A stretch of 8,799 bases of DNA from an uncultured Moraxellaceae bacterium (GTDB lineage Bacteria > Pseudomonadota > Gammaproteobacteria > Pseudomonadales > Moraxellaceae). The notes beneath the pieces were generated by a model that saw nothing but the letters and a program-made list of their open reading frames with translations, did no database searches and was not told where the DNA came from. Where the stretch lies: the NCBI GenBank assembly GCA_937928295.1, contig CALEYY010000216.1, forward strand, positions 1 to 8,799, read 5' to 3'. Of this stretch, positions 1-6,015 are shown in pieces; the stretch's first letter is position 1, and every line of letters begins with the position of its first letter. The position numbers and the translations under genes are program-made.

Positions 1-313
1 TCTGGAAATTCAGGAACGACACCGGCTCGGCCAGCCCGGCATTATTGATCAGAATATCCACCTGGAAATCCGCTGCTTCTGCCGCCGCCTGCACCTTCGC
101 CGCCGCACCGGCATCCGACAGATCCGTGGCGCAGACCAGCGCACGCACGCCATAGGCCGCCGCTAGCTCATCGGCCAGTGCCTGCAAACGCTCCGCGCGC
201 CGCGCCACCAACATCACATCGTGCCCCTCGGACGCCAGCAGGCGCGCAAACGCCTCGCCCAAGCCTGCCGATGCCCCCGTAATCAACGCGCCCTTGCCAC
301 TGCGATTCGTCAT
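1..313 (-). CDS. Short-chain dehydrogenase/reductase (SDR), N-terminal part, cut by window edge
   Basis: 104 codons of an NAD(P)-dependent oxidoreductase of the classical SDR family, read leftward from the ATG at 313-311 and running off the window. The Rossmann start is clear: GALITGASAGLGEAFARLL at about residues 8-26 carries the TGxxxGxG cofactor-binding motif. Near residues 86-93 DILINNAG is the NNAG motif that supports the central beta sheet. An arginine pair after the second strand (VARRAERL) suggests NADP(H) preference, which is inference. The catalytic Ser-Tyr-Lys lies beyond the edge, so the substrate cannot be guessed. An AGGAG ribosome-binding site lies 8 bases upstream of the ATG (plus-strand 322-326). 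The gene is divergent from nth, with 76 bp between the two starts. No convincing promoter was found in that gap. Confidence 0.9.
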   Translation of the reverse strand, partial: MTNRSGKGALITGASAGLGEAFARLLASEGHDVMLVARRAERLQALADELAAAYGVRALVCATDLSDAGAAAKVQAAAEAADFQVDILINNAGLAEPVSFLNFQ

Positions 314-389
314 TGCCGCTGCTCCTGTTCTTACTGACCGATCAATTGCACGATAGAATGCCTGAAATTCGACGCCTGTGTTGCCTGCC

Positions 390-1025
390 ATGAATGCCGC
401 CAAACGCCAGGAAATTTTTGCCCGCCTGCGTGCCGACAATCCGCAGCCGACCACCGAACTGAATTATCGCAACCCGTTCGAGCTGCTGATTGCCGTGCTG
501 CTGTCGGCGCAGGCCACCGATGTGGGCGTGAACAAAGCCACCGGGCCGCTGTTCGCCATCGCCGACACGCCGGCAAAAATGCTCGCCCTCGGCGTCGATG
601 GCCTGAAGCAATACATCAAGACCATCGGCCTGTTCAACACCAAGGCCGAGAACACCATCAAGACCTGCCGCATCCTGATTGATGAGCATGGCGGCGAGGT
701 GCCGGAAGATCGTGCCGCGCTCGAACGCCTGCCCGGCGTTGGCCGCAAGACCGCCAATGTCGTGCTCAACACCGCTTTCGGCTGGCCCACCATCGCGGTG
801 GACACCCATATTTTTCGCGTCGGCAACCGCACCGGTATCGCCAAAGGTAAAGATGTGGATGCGGTGGAAGCGGCATTGATGCGCCATGTGCCCACCGAAT
901 TCCGGCAAGATGCCCATCACTGGCTAATTTTGCATGGCCGCTACACCTGCATCGCGCGCAAACCCCGCTGCGGCAGCTGCCGAATCGAAGACCTGTGCGA
1001 CTTCAAGGACAAGCAATATGAGTGA
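390..1025 (+). CDS. nth: Endonuclease III, bifunctional DNA glycosylase/AP lyase
   Basis: Removes oxidised pyrimidines such as thymine glycol from DNA and nicks the resulting abasic site by beta-elimination; first step of base-excision repair in the cytoplasm. The protein is 211 residues, the same length as E. coli Nth, and aligns with it from memory without gaps. The helix-hairpin-helix is LPGVGRKTANVVL, with catalytic Lys120. The catalytic Asp138 lies in AVDTHIFRV. The C-terminal [4Fe-4S] cluster ligands are Cys187, Cys194, Cys197 and Cys203, in the usual C-x6-C-x2-C-x5-C spacing. The ATG at 390 is chosen because MNAAKRQEI matches the E. coli N-terminus; the in-frame GTG at 378 would add four residues. 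No strong Shine-Dalgarno sequence precedes either. In many gammaproteobacteria nth follows the rnf/rsx cluster, but here its neighbour is a divergent SDR gene. The last 8 bases overlap the next gene. Confidence 0.97.
   Translation: MNAAKRQEIFARLRADNPQPTTELNYRNPFELLIAVLLSAQATDVGVNKATGPLFAIADTPAKMLALGVDGLKQYIKTIGLFNTKAENTIKTCRILIDEHGGEVPEDRAALERLPGVGRKTANVVLNTAFGWPTIAVDTHIFRVGNRTGIAKGKDVDAVEAALMRHVPTEFRQDAHHWLILHGRYTCIARKPRCGSCRIEDLCDFKDKQYE
1005..1009 (+). promoter_or_regulatory. Shine-Dalgarno AAGGA setting the start of the DUF748 gene
   Basis: AAGGA inside the last codons of nth, 8 bases before the ATG at 1018. It decides the start: the open frame extends back to 934 but has no such site there, and the upstream 28 codons are only nth read in another frame. 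Stop and start overlap as ATGAGTGA, a common arrangement for translational coupling. Confidence 0.6.
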
Positions 1026-3942
1026 TGCCCCATTGCCAAAAGCAGCGCCGCAAACCAAGCAGCCTAGCGGCGCGACGCCGAACATTCCGCGACAGAAACG
1101 CCCGCGATGGCAAACTTGGAGCATCCGCCTGCTCGCCGGCTGGCTCACGCTGTGCCTGCTGCTCTGGCTCGGCGGCCCGCCGCTGCTCAAACGCCTGCTA
1201 CCCTGGGCCGTCGCGCAAAAGCTGCCGGTGCAGCTCAGTGTCGGCGACATCCGCATCAACCCGCTGCGCGGTGAACTGGCACTGCAACAACTGCGCATCC
1301 AGGATGGCAGCGAGACGCTCGTCGCCGCCGAGCAAATTCGCGTTAACCTCTCGCTGGCCTCACTCTGGCGCGGCAGCATCAGCCTCGATGAAGTCATGCT
1401 GATCGGCCCGGAAGTGAATGCCATCATCAATCCGGCCGGCGAGCTCAATCTGCTCAAGCTGGTGCCGCCATCAGACCCGAACGAGCCGCCGTCGAACCTG
1501 CGCTGGGCCATCGATCACTTCCTGCTGGATCAGGGCAAGCTGCATTTCCGCGACGAGCATCTGAGCCCGATTGTCGATGTCCGACTCGCGTCCAGCCGCA
1601 TTGAAGTACGCGACCTGCGCTCCTATGCCAGCAAAGACGATGGCCGCATCGCCTTCAGCACTCGCCTCGACGATGACACCGAGCTGACCTGGACCGGCAG
1701 CATCGACCTGAAAAACCTGCGCAGCCAGGGCAAGCTCAGCATCGCCAACCTGCCGCTGACGCGTGTGCAGGCCATGCTACCGGAACCACTGCCGCTGACG
1801 CTGACCGCCGGCCGGGTGGCGCTGCAACTACCGTATCAGGCCGAAGTTGTGAACGGCCAAGCATCGGCAAAAATCACCGATGCCGCCCTGCAATTGCGCG
1901 ACTTGGCTGTGCGCTTGCCGAAACAGCCTCAGCAGCCGCTGTTTGACCTGCCGGCGCTGGATATCAGCCAGATAGCCGTGGCTTGGCCGGCGCAGACCGT
2001 GCACATCGGTAAGATCAGCGCCACCGCCGCCGAGCTGCAAATGCAGCGCGACAAGCGTGGCAACCTGCCGCTGCTGCAGGCGCTGACCCAGCCCGGCAAA
2101 CGCAGCAAAACCATCACTGCCGCCAACAGCAGCCCGGCAAAACCCTGGCAGCTCACGCTGGATCAACTGGCGCTGACCGACTGGGCCATCCATTGGCGCG
2201 ATGCCAGCACGCAACCGGCCATGAATGCCACGCTGGACAAAATCAATATCAGCACCGGGCCGCTACTCTGGCCGGTGCCAAAGCCGCTACCGCTTCAGAT
2301 TTCAGCGCAGCTGCAAAAAGGTCAGATCGCCATCGATGGCGAAGTGGACATCCAACAGCCGGCTATCAGCCTGAACCTGAGCACCAGCGCCCTGCCGCTG
2401 ACGCTGGCGCAGCCTTACCTAGCGCAGCAACTAGCCATCGAGCTCAAACAAGGCACTGCCGGCAGCGATCTGCTGCTGAAATGGGACCCGAAAGCCGGCG
2501 TGCGCCTGACCGGCAACGCGGGTGTGCAGCAGCTCAGCATTCTCAATCGCAACGATCATGCCCGCCTGCTCGCCGCCCAGCGCCTGCAGGTCAACGGGCT
2601 CGACCTGCAGCTGGAACGCAACCAGCTGCGCATCAACAACATCGACACAGACGGCCTGTTCGGCCAGGTGCTGATCTCGCCGGATCGCCAGCTTAATCTG
2701 GCACAACTGGCCATCGCGCCGAAAGCCGGCACGGCAGCGCCGGCGGCCTCCACCGCCAAGCCCATGTCAGTACGAATCGACACCGTAAAAATTCGTCGTA
2801 GCGCCATGCTCTTTGGCGACCAAAGCATGACGCCCGGCTTCGCCACCGGCATCGAAAAACTCGAAGGCCGCGTCACTGGGCTGGACAGCCGCGATGTCGC
2901 CAGCGCCAAAGTCGACCTCAAAGGCGTGGTCTCGCCCTCTGGCGAAGTCAGCATTCGCGGCCAGATGAACCCGCTCGCCAGCGACCTCAGCCTCGACATG
3001 GCACTGCAATTCCGCCAGCTCGAACTGAGCGCGCTCACGCCCTATGCCGCCCGCTTTGCCGGCTATCGCATCGACCGTGGCAAGCTCGACCTCGACCTCA
3101 ACTACCAGATCCAGAAGCGCCAGCTCAAAGCCGAAAACAAAGTCGTGCTGCGCCAGCTCCGTCTCGGCGAAAAGGTCGACTCGCCGGAAGCCATCGGCAT
3201 TCCGCTAAAACTGGCGGTGGCCATCCTGCGCGATGTCGACGACAACATCGACATCGACCTGCCCCTGAGCGGCAGCCTCGACAACCCCGAGTTCTCCATC
3301 GGCCCCATCATCTGGCAAGCCTTCGTGAACCTGCTGCAACGCGCCATCACCGCGCCGTTCAGCGTACTTGGCAACCTGCTCGGTGGCGATGGCGGCAGCC
3401 TCGGCGAAGTGCCGTTCGCTGTAGGCAGCAGCGAGCTCAGCCCGGCCGCGCGCGACAACCTCGGCAAGCTCGAAAAAGTGCTCACCGCCCGCCCGGCCCT
3501 ACAGCTGGAAGTGCGCGGCCTCAGCGACGCCAAGGCTGATCGCACCGCCCTGCAGCGCCAGAAAGTCGAAGCCGCTATTGCTCAACGCCTGCAAGGTCGC
3601 AAAGACACGCGCATCGAAGCGCTGGAATACCTGCTGCGTCAAGCGCAGAACCGCTCGGCCGTGAATGCCCTGCGCGAACTGTCGCAAGTGCCCGCGCCCA
3701 GCGGCAAGATGGAACTCAACGAAGCCGGCTATGAAGCCCGCCTAATCGACGCCCTCGCCGGCCTGCAACCGGTCACTGACAACGCCCTCAACGCGCTTGC
3801 ACAGCAACGCGGCCAGGTCATTGTCACCGCACTGCTGGACAGCAAAGCCATACCGGCCGAACGCGTGTTTCTGCTGGATCAGGGGCAGGGAGTGGCCAAG
3901 GAAGAGGTGTTGGTGGTGCCGCTGAAGTTGACTACGCCGTAG
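1018..3942 (+). CDS. DUF748 / AsmA-like envelope protein with N-terminal membrane anchor
   Basis: 974 residues. A proline-rich, basic cytoplasmic tail (residues 1-35) leads into one membrane segment at about 36-57 (IRLLAGWLTLCLLLWLGG). The rest should lie in the periplasm. The segment right after the anchor (KLPVQLSVGDIRINPLRGEL, about 68-87) is typical of DUF748/AsmA-clan proteins: a beta-strand opening followed by long stretches of alternating hydrophobic residues. The body to about residue 790 is rich in short beta repeats with many Leu, Gln and Ala. At about 798-855 VPFAVGSSELSPAARDNLGK starts the C-terminal part of DUF748 proteins, which resembles an OmpA-type fold. AsmA-clan proteins (AsmA, TamB, YhdP, YdbH) are linked to lipid transport and outer-membrane integrity; a similar role here is inference. 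Probably co-transcribed with nth. Nothing in it looks broken. Confidence 0.88.
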   Translation: MSDAPLPKAAPQTKQPSGATPNIPRQKRPRWQTWSIRLLAGWLTLCLLLWLGGPPLLKRLLPWAVAQKLPVQLSVGDIRINPLRGELALQQLRIQDGSETLVAAEQIRVNLSLASLWRGSISLDEVMLIGPEVNAIINPAGELNLLKLVPPSDPNEPPSNLRWAIDHFLLDQGKLHFRDEHLSPIVDVRLASSRIEVRDLRSYASKDDGRIAFSTRLDDDTELTWTGSIDLKNLRSQGKLSIANLPLTRVQAMLPEPLPLTLTAGRVALQLPYQAEVVNGQASAKITDAALQLRDLAVRLPKQPQQPLFDLPALDISQIAVAWPAQTVHIGKISATAAELQMQRDKRGNLPLLQALTQPGKRSKTITAANSSPAKPWQLTLDQLALTDWAIHWRDASTQPAMNATLDKINISTGPLLWPVPKPLPLQISAQLQKGQIAIDGEVDIQQPAISLNLSTSALPLTLAQPYLAQQLAIELKQGTAGSDLLLKWDPKAGVRLTGNAGVQQLSILNRNDHARLLAAQRLQVNGLDLQLERNQLRINNIDTDGLFGQVLISPDRQLNLAQLAIAPKAGTAAPAASTAKPMSVRIDTVKIRRSAMLFGDQSMTPGFATGIEKLEGRVTGLDSRDVASAKVDLKGVVSPSGEVSIRGQMNPLASDLSLDMALQFRQLELSALTPYAARFAGYRIDRGKLDLDLNYQIQKRQLKAENKVVLRQLRLGEKVDSPEAIGIPLKLAVAILRDVDDNIDIDLPLSGSLDNPEFSIGPIIWQAFVNLLQRAITAPFSVLGNLLGGDGGSLGEVPFAVGSSELSPAARDNLGKLEKVLTARPALQLEVRGLSDAKADRTALQRQKVEAAIAQRLQGRKDTRIEALEYLLRQAQNRSAVNALRELSQVPAPSGKMELNEAGYEARLIDALAGLQPVTDNALNALAQQRGQVIVTALLDSKAIPAERVFLLDQGQGVAKEEVLVVPLKLTTP

Positions 3943-3950
3943 CCGGGTCC

Positions 3951-4134
3951 GCTGCTGCCCGGTTCGGCGCTTGGCTCAAACACGCCGTGAATCCGCCCTG
4001 CCCGCGCGCTGCATCGCGCGGGCATTCATGCGGTTCGGCGCAATGCGCCGACAAACCCCGCACTCATCCATGGAGGCTCTCTTCGGCATCCATGCCTCAG
4101 ACGGTTTGTGCCAAGCGCCGAACCAGGCAGCAAC
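3951..4134. repeat. Large imperfect palindromic element with ~31-bp inverted arms
   Basis: The left arm 3951-3981 and right arm 4104-4134 are inverted copies matching at 28 of 31 positions, counted by hand. The core 3961-3975 (GGTTCGGCGCTTGGC) pairs perfectly with 4110-4124. The arms enclose 122 bases. The 10-mer GGTTCGGCGC occurs three times: 3961-3970, 4032-4041, and inverted at 4115-4124, so 4032-4124 is also a 93-bp unit with perfect 10-bp inverted ends. The interior carries two smaller hairpins and the near-palindrome GGCATCCATGCC (4086-4097). It starts 8 bases after the DUF748 stop and ends about 75 bases before the higA-like start. No transposase gene is present, so it could be a REP/BIME-like or MITE-like repeat or a structured transcript. 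There is no T-run, so it is not a normal intrinsic terminator. Confidence 0.75.
3985..4051. repeat. Two hairpins inside the palindromic element
   Basis: First hairpin: 4000-4008 (GCCCGCGCG) pairs perfectly with 4015-4023 around a 6-base loop. The stem is extended by TGAAT (3988-3992) with ATTCA (4024-4028) and CCG (3985-3987) with CGG (4031-4033), with an internal loop and a two-base bulge. Second hairpin: TCGGCGC (4035-4041) pairs with GCGCCGA (4045-4051) around a 3-base loop. Together with the outer arms these could form a multi-branched cruciform or RNA fold. Confidence 0.65.
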
Positions 4135-4198
4135 AGCGTGGCTTCAAATGAATACTGCGGGGGCTACCCCAAAGCGCGCCATTACGGCAGAGCTGGAG

Positions 4199-4204
4199 AG
4201 GAGG
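4199..4204 (+). promoter_or_regulatory. Strong Shine-Dalgarno AGGAGG before the antitoxin gene
   Basis: A full AGGAGG, 4 bases before the ATG at 4209. It is the strongest ribosome-binding site in the window and fixes the start of the small helix-turn-helix gene. It argues that this gene is still translated although its toxin partner is not adjacent. No clear promoter was found between the palindromic element and this site. Confidence 0.6.
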
Positions 4205-4208
4205 CAAC

Positions 4209-4523
4209 ATGAAAAAGCGTGACCTGTTCAACGAACTGATGCAAGGCGTCAACGAGATGGCTGCGCACCGGGAAGGCAAGCTTACTCTGCGCCAGTCAAC
4301 GGCCAAGCCTATGCCTGTACCCAGCGTACCAGCCGAGGAAATCGTGATGCTGCGCAAACGGATGAAAATGTCCCAAGCGGTCTTCGCTCAACGCATTCGC
4401 ACCAGTCCGGCGACCTTGCGCAACTGGGAGCAAGACAAGTCAAAGCCAAACGCCCAAGCTGCGCTACTGATCAAACTGGTCGCCGAGTACCCAGACATGA
4501 TCAGTCGCATGGCAACGGTATAA
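4209..4523 (+). CDS. higA: HigA2-type antitoxin / helix-turn-helix regulator, no toxin gene beside it
   Basis: 104 residues, the same length as V. cholerae HigA2 and similar to it along the whole chain from memory. The N-terminus (MKKRDLFNELMQGVNEM, then REGKLTLR) matches the flexible segment which in HigA2 wraps and neutralises the HigB2 mRNA-cleaving toxin. Residues about 43-90 form an HTH of the Cro/C1 type; MSQAVFAQRI and SPATLRNWEQ are the two DNA-contacting helices. Such antitoxins repress their own operon. In this family the toxin gene normally comes directly before the antitoxin, but the 266 bp upstream holds a palindromic element and no RelE/HigB-like frame. Codon choice looks less GC-biased than in the neighbours, by eye, which suggests transfer. 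It could alternatively be called a NadS-like or general XRE regulator. Confidence 0.82.
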   Translation: MKKRDLFNELMQGVNEMAAHREGKLTLRQSTAKPMPVPSVPAEEIVMLRKRMKMSQAVFAQRIRTSPATLRNWEQDKSKPNAQAALLIKLVAEYPDMISRMATV

Positions 4524-4534
4524 AAGCCGCCCAC

Positions 4535-4557
4535 AAAAAAGCCCGCTAACGCAGGCT
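4535..4557 (-). terminator. Intrinsic terminator, most likely for argG
   Basis: On the minus strand AGCCTGC, loop GTTA, GCGGGCT forms a 7-bp stem with one G-U pair (4557 to 4540), followed by six T (4540-4535, counting the last stem base). It lies about 110 bases beyond the argG stop and only 11 bases past the convergent higA-like stop. In the plus direction the same stem is followed by TCTCTAACTC, not a T-run, so it should work mainly against leftward transcription. Confidence 0.75.
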
Positions 4558-4599
4558 CTCTAACTCAACCACCACCGCCAGCAACGAAGATCGCTGTCG

Positions 4600-4660
4600 C
4601 TCCTGCCGCGCTTATGCTTCCCGAGCATCCGTAGCCCGAGAAACATAAGCGCGGCAGGAG
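4600..4660. repeat. 17-bp perfect inverted repeat between higA-like gene and argG
   Basis: CTCCTGCCGCGCTTATG (4600-4616) is perfectly complementary to 4644-4660, with a 27-base loop. It begins 9 bases after the argG stop and lies between two convergent genes. No T-run follows on either side, so it is not a classical terminator by itself. It could protect the 3' end of the argG mRNA, help Rho-dependent or bidirectional termination, or be a dispersed palindromic repeat. It is unrelated in sequence to the palindromic element at 3951-4134. Confidence 0.75.
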
Positions 4661-4669
4661 TGGCGAACT

Positions 4670-5896
4670 TCACTTGCCGAGCAGTGCTCTGCCGTTGTTG
4701 GCAGCGATGCGCATACGCAACGCATTAAGCTTGATAAACCCAGCCGCATCGGCCTGGTTATAAGCGCCACCATCATCTTCAAAGGTCGAAATACGCGTAT
4801 CAAACAGCGAATTCGCCGACTGACGACCCACCACAATCACATTGCCCTTATACAGCTTCAGGCGCACAACACCGTTCACATGCACCTGCGAATTGTCGAT
4901 CAGGCCCTGCAGCAGCAGGCGCTCCGGCGACCACCAGTAGCCGTTGTAGATCAACGAAGCATAACGCGGCATCAGCTCATCCTTCAGATGCGCCACTTCG
5001 CGATCCAGCGTGATCGACTCAATGGCACGATGCGCCTTGAGCAAAATCGTGCCGCCCGGTGTCTCGTAGCAGCCACGCGACTTCATGCCCACATAGCGGT
5101 TCTCGACCAGATCCAGACGGCCGATGCCGTTAGCACCGCCAATCTGGTTGAGATTGGTCAGCACGGTAGCCGGGCTCAGCTTCTCGCCGTCGATGGCAAC
5201 CACATCGCCGTTCTCGAAAGTCAGGTCGATATAAGTCGCCACATCCGGGGCCGCTTCCGGGGCCACCGACCAGCGCCACATGGACTCTTCGCACTCGGTC
5301 CACGGGTCTTCCAGCACGCCGCCTTCATAGGAGATATGCAGCAGGTTGGCGTCCATGGAGTACGGCGACTTCTTGCCGGCCTTAGCGAAATCGATGGGGA
5401 TGTCGCGAGTCTTGGCATAGGCCATCAGCGTTTCGCGCGAGGTCAGATCCCATTCACGCCACGGCGCGATGACCTTGATGCCCGGCTTCAGCGCGTAGGC
5501 GCCGAGCTCGAAACGCACCTGGTCGTTGCCCTTGCCGGTGGCACCGTGCGAGATGGCATCGGCACCGACTTCGTTGGCGATCTCGACCAGACGCTTGGCG
5601 ATCAGCGGACGCGCAATCGAAGTACCGAGCAGATACTCGCCCTCGTAGATGGTGTTGGCGCGGAACATCGGGAACACATAATCGCGCACGAACTCTTCGC
5701 GCAGATCTTCAATGAAGATGTCCTTGATGCCCATGGCCTGAGCCTTGGCGCGCGCCGGCTCGACTTCCTCGCCCTGACCGAGGTCAGCGGTGAAAGTGAC
5801 GATTTCGCAACCGTAGTTGTCTTGCAGCCAGCGAACGATGACGGAGGTGTCGAGACCGCCGGAATAGGCCAGAACGACCTTCTTGATGTCAGCCAT
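4670..5896 (-). CDS. argG: Argininosuccinate synthase
   Basis: Joins citrulline and aspartate using ATP to give argininosuccinate, AMP and pyrophosphate; the penultimate step of arginine synthesis, in the cytoplasm. 408 residues, close to the usual ~400 of the common (type 1) bacterial enzyme. The N-terminal nucleotide-binding loop is AYSGGLDTS (residues 10-18), the PP-loop signature of N-type ATP pyrophosphatases. Further conserved blocks are HGATGKGNDQVRFEL for citrulline and ATP contact, and IAPWREW. The C-terminal domain shows the family-typical ESMWRWS and MKSRGCYETPGG. No damage is seen. The Shine-Dalgarno before the ATG at 5896 is weak (a GAG about 9 bases upstream). It probably has its own promoter in the 119-bp gap after the cyclase gene and ends at the terminator at 4535-4557. 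Confidence 0.98.
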   Translation of the reverse strand: MADIKKVVLAYSGGLDTSVIVRWLQDNYGCEIVTFTADLGQGEEVEPARAKAQAMGIKDIFIEDLREEFVRDYVFPMFRANTIYEGEYLLGTSIARPLIAKRLVEIANEVGADAISHGATGKGNDQVRFELGAYALKPGIKVIAPWREWDLTSRETLMAYAKTRDIPIDFAKAGKKSPYSMDANLLHISYEGGVLEDPWTECEESMWRWSVAPEAAPDVATYIDLTFENGDVVAIDGEKLSPATVLTNLNQIGGANGIGRLDLVENRYVGMKSRGCYETPGGTILLKAHRAIESITLDREVAHLKDELMPRYASLIYNGYWWSPERLLLQGLIDNSQVHVNGVVRLKLYKGNVIVVGRQSANSLFDTRISTFEDDGGAYNQADAAGFIKLNALRMRIAANNGRALLGK

Positions 5897-5965
5897 GAAT
5901 TGAACTCACGCGCAGGAAAATGGAGGGCAGACGCTGAAATGGGTTGCAGCGAAAGCAGGCGGCAA

Positions 5966-5971
5966 ATTGTA
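5966..5971 (-). promoter_or_regulatory. Putative argG promoter, -10 box TACAAT
   Basis: Read on the minus strand, TACAAT differs from the sigma-70 -10 consensus at one base. It lies about 70 bases upstream of the argG ATG, in the gap after the cyclase gene. The -35 is poor: the best candidate, TTCCCC, sits 18 bases upstream and matches three of six positions. An activator or a different start is therefore possible. No ARG box was recognised. Confidence 0.4.
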
Positions 5972-6015
5972 CGCGAAACTGCCACCGGCGGGGAACCGCT
6001 GCAACATCGGCTGAC

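Noticed and set aside
934..1017. Upstream extension of the DUF748 reading frame by 28 codons inside nth
   Set aside because: This stretch is nth read in another frame. The ATG at 1018 has a good Shine-Dalgarno (AAGGA, 8 bases) and gives a normal tail-plus-anchor start.
3943..3962. Intrinsic terminator right after the DUF748 stop (CCGGGT ... GCCCGG hairpin)
   Set aside because: A 6-bp stem is possible but no T-run follows, and the right half belongs to the arm of the larger palindrome.
3951..4134. Integron attC recombination site
   Set aside because: The arms end in GTTCGGC outside and CAAAC/GTTTG inside. The attC core boxes RYYYAAC at the left end and GTTRRRY at the right end are not present in the right orientation, and no integrase or cassette array is visible.
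3971..4222. 83-codon frame (TTG start) overlapping the antitoxin start, as a toxin gene
   Set aside because: It runs straight through the palindromic repeats, has a TTG start with no ribosome-binding site, and shows no RelE/HigB-like residues; most likely chance coding in GC-rich DNA.
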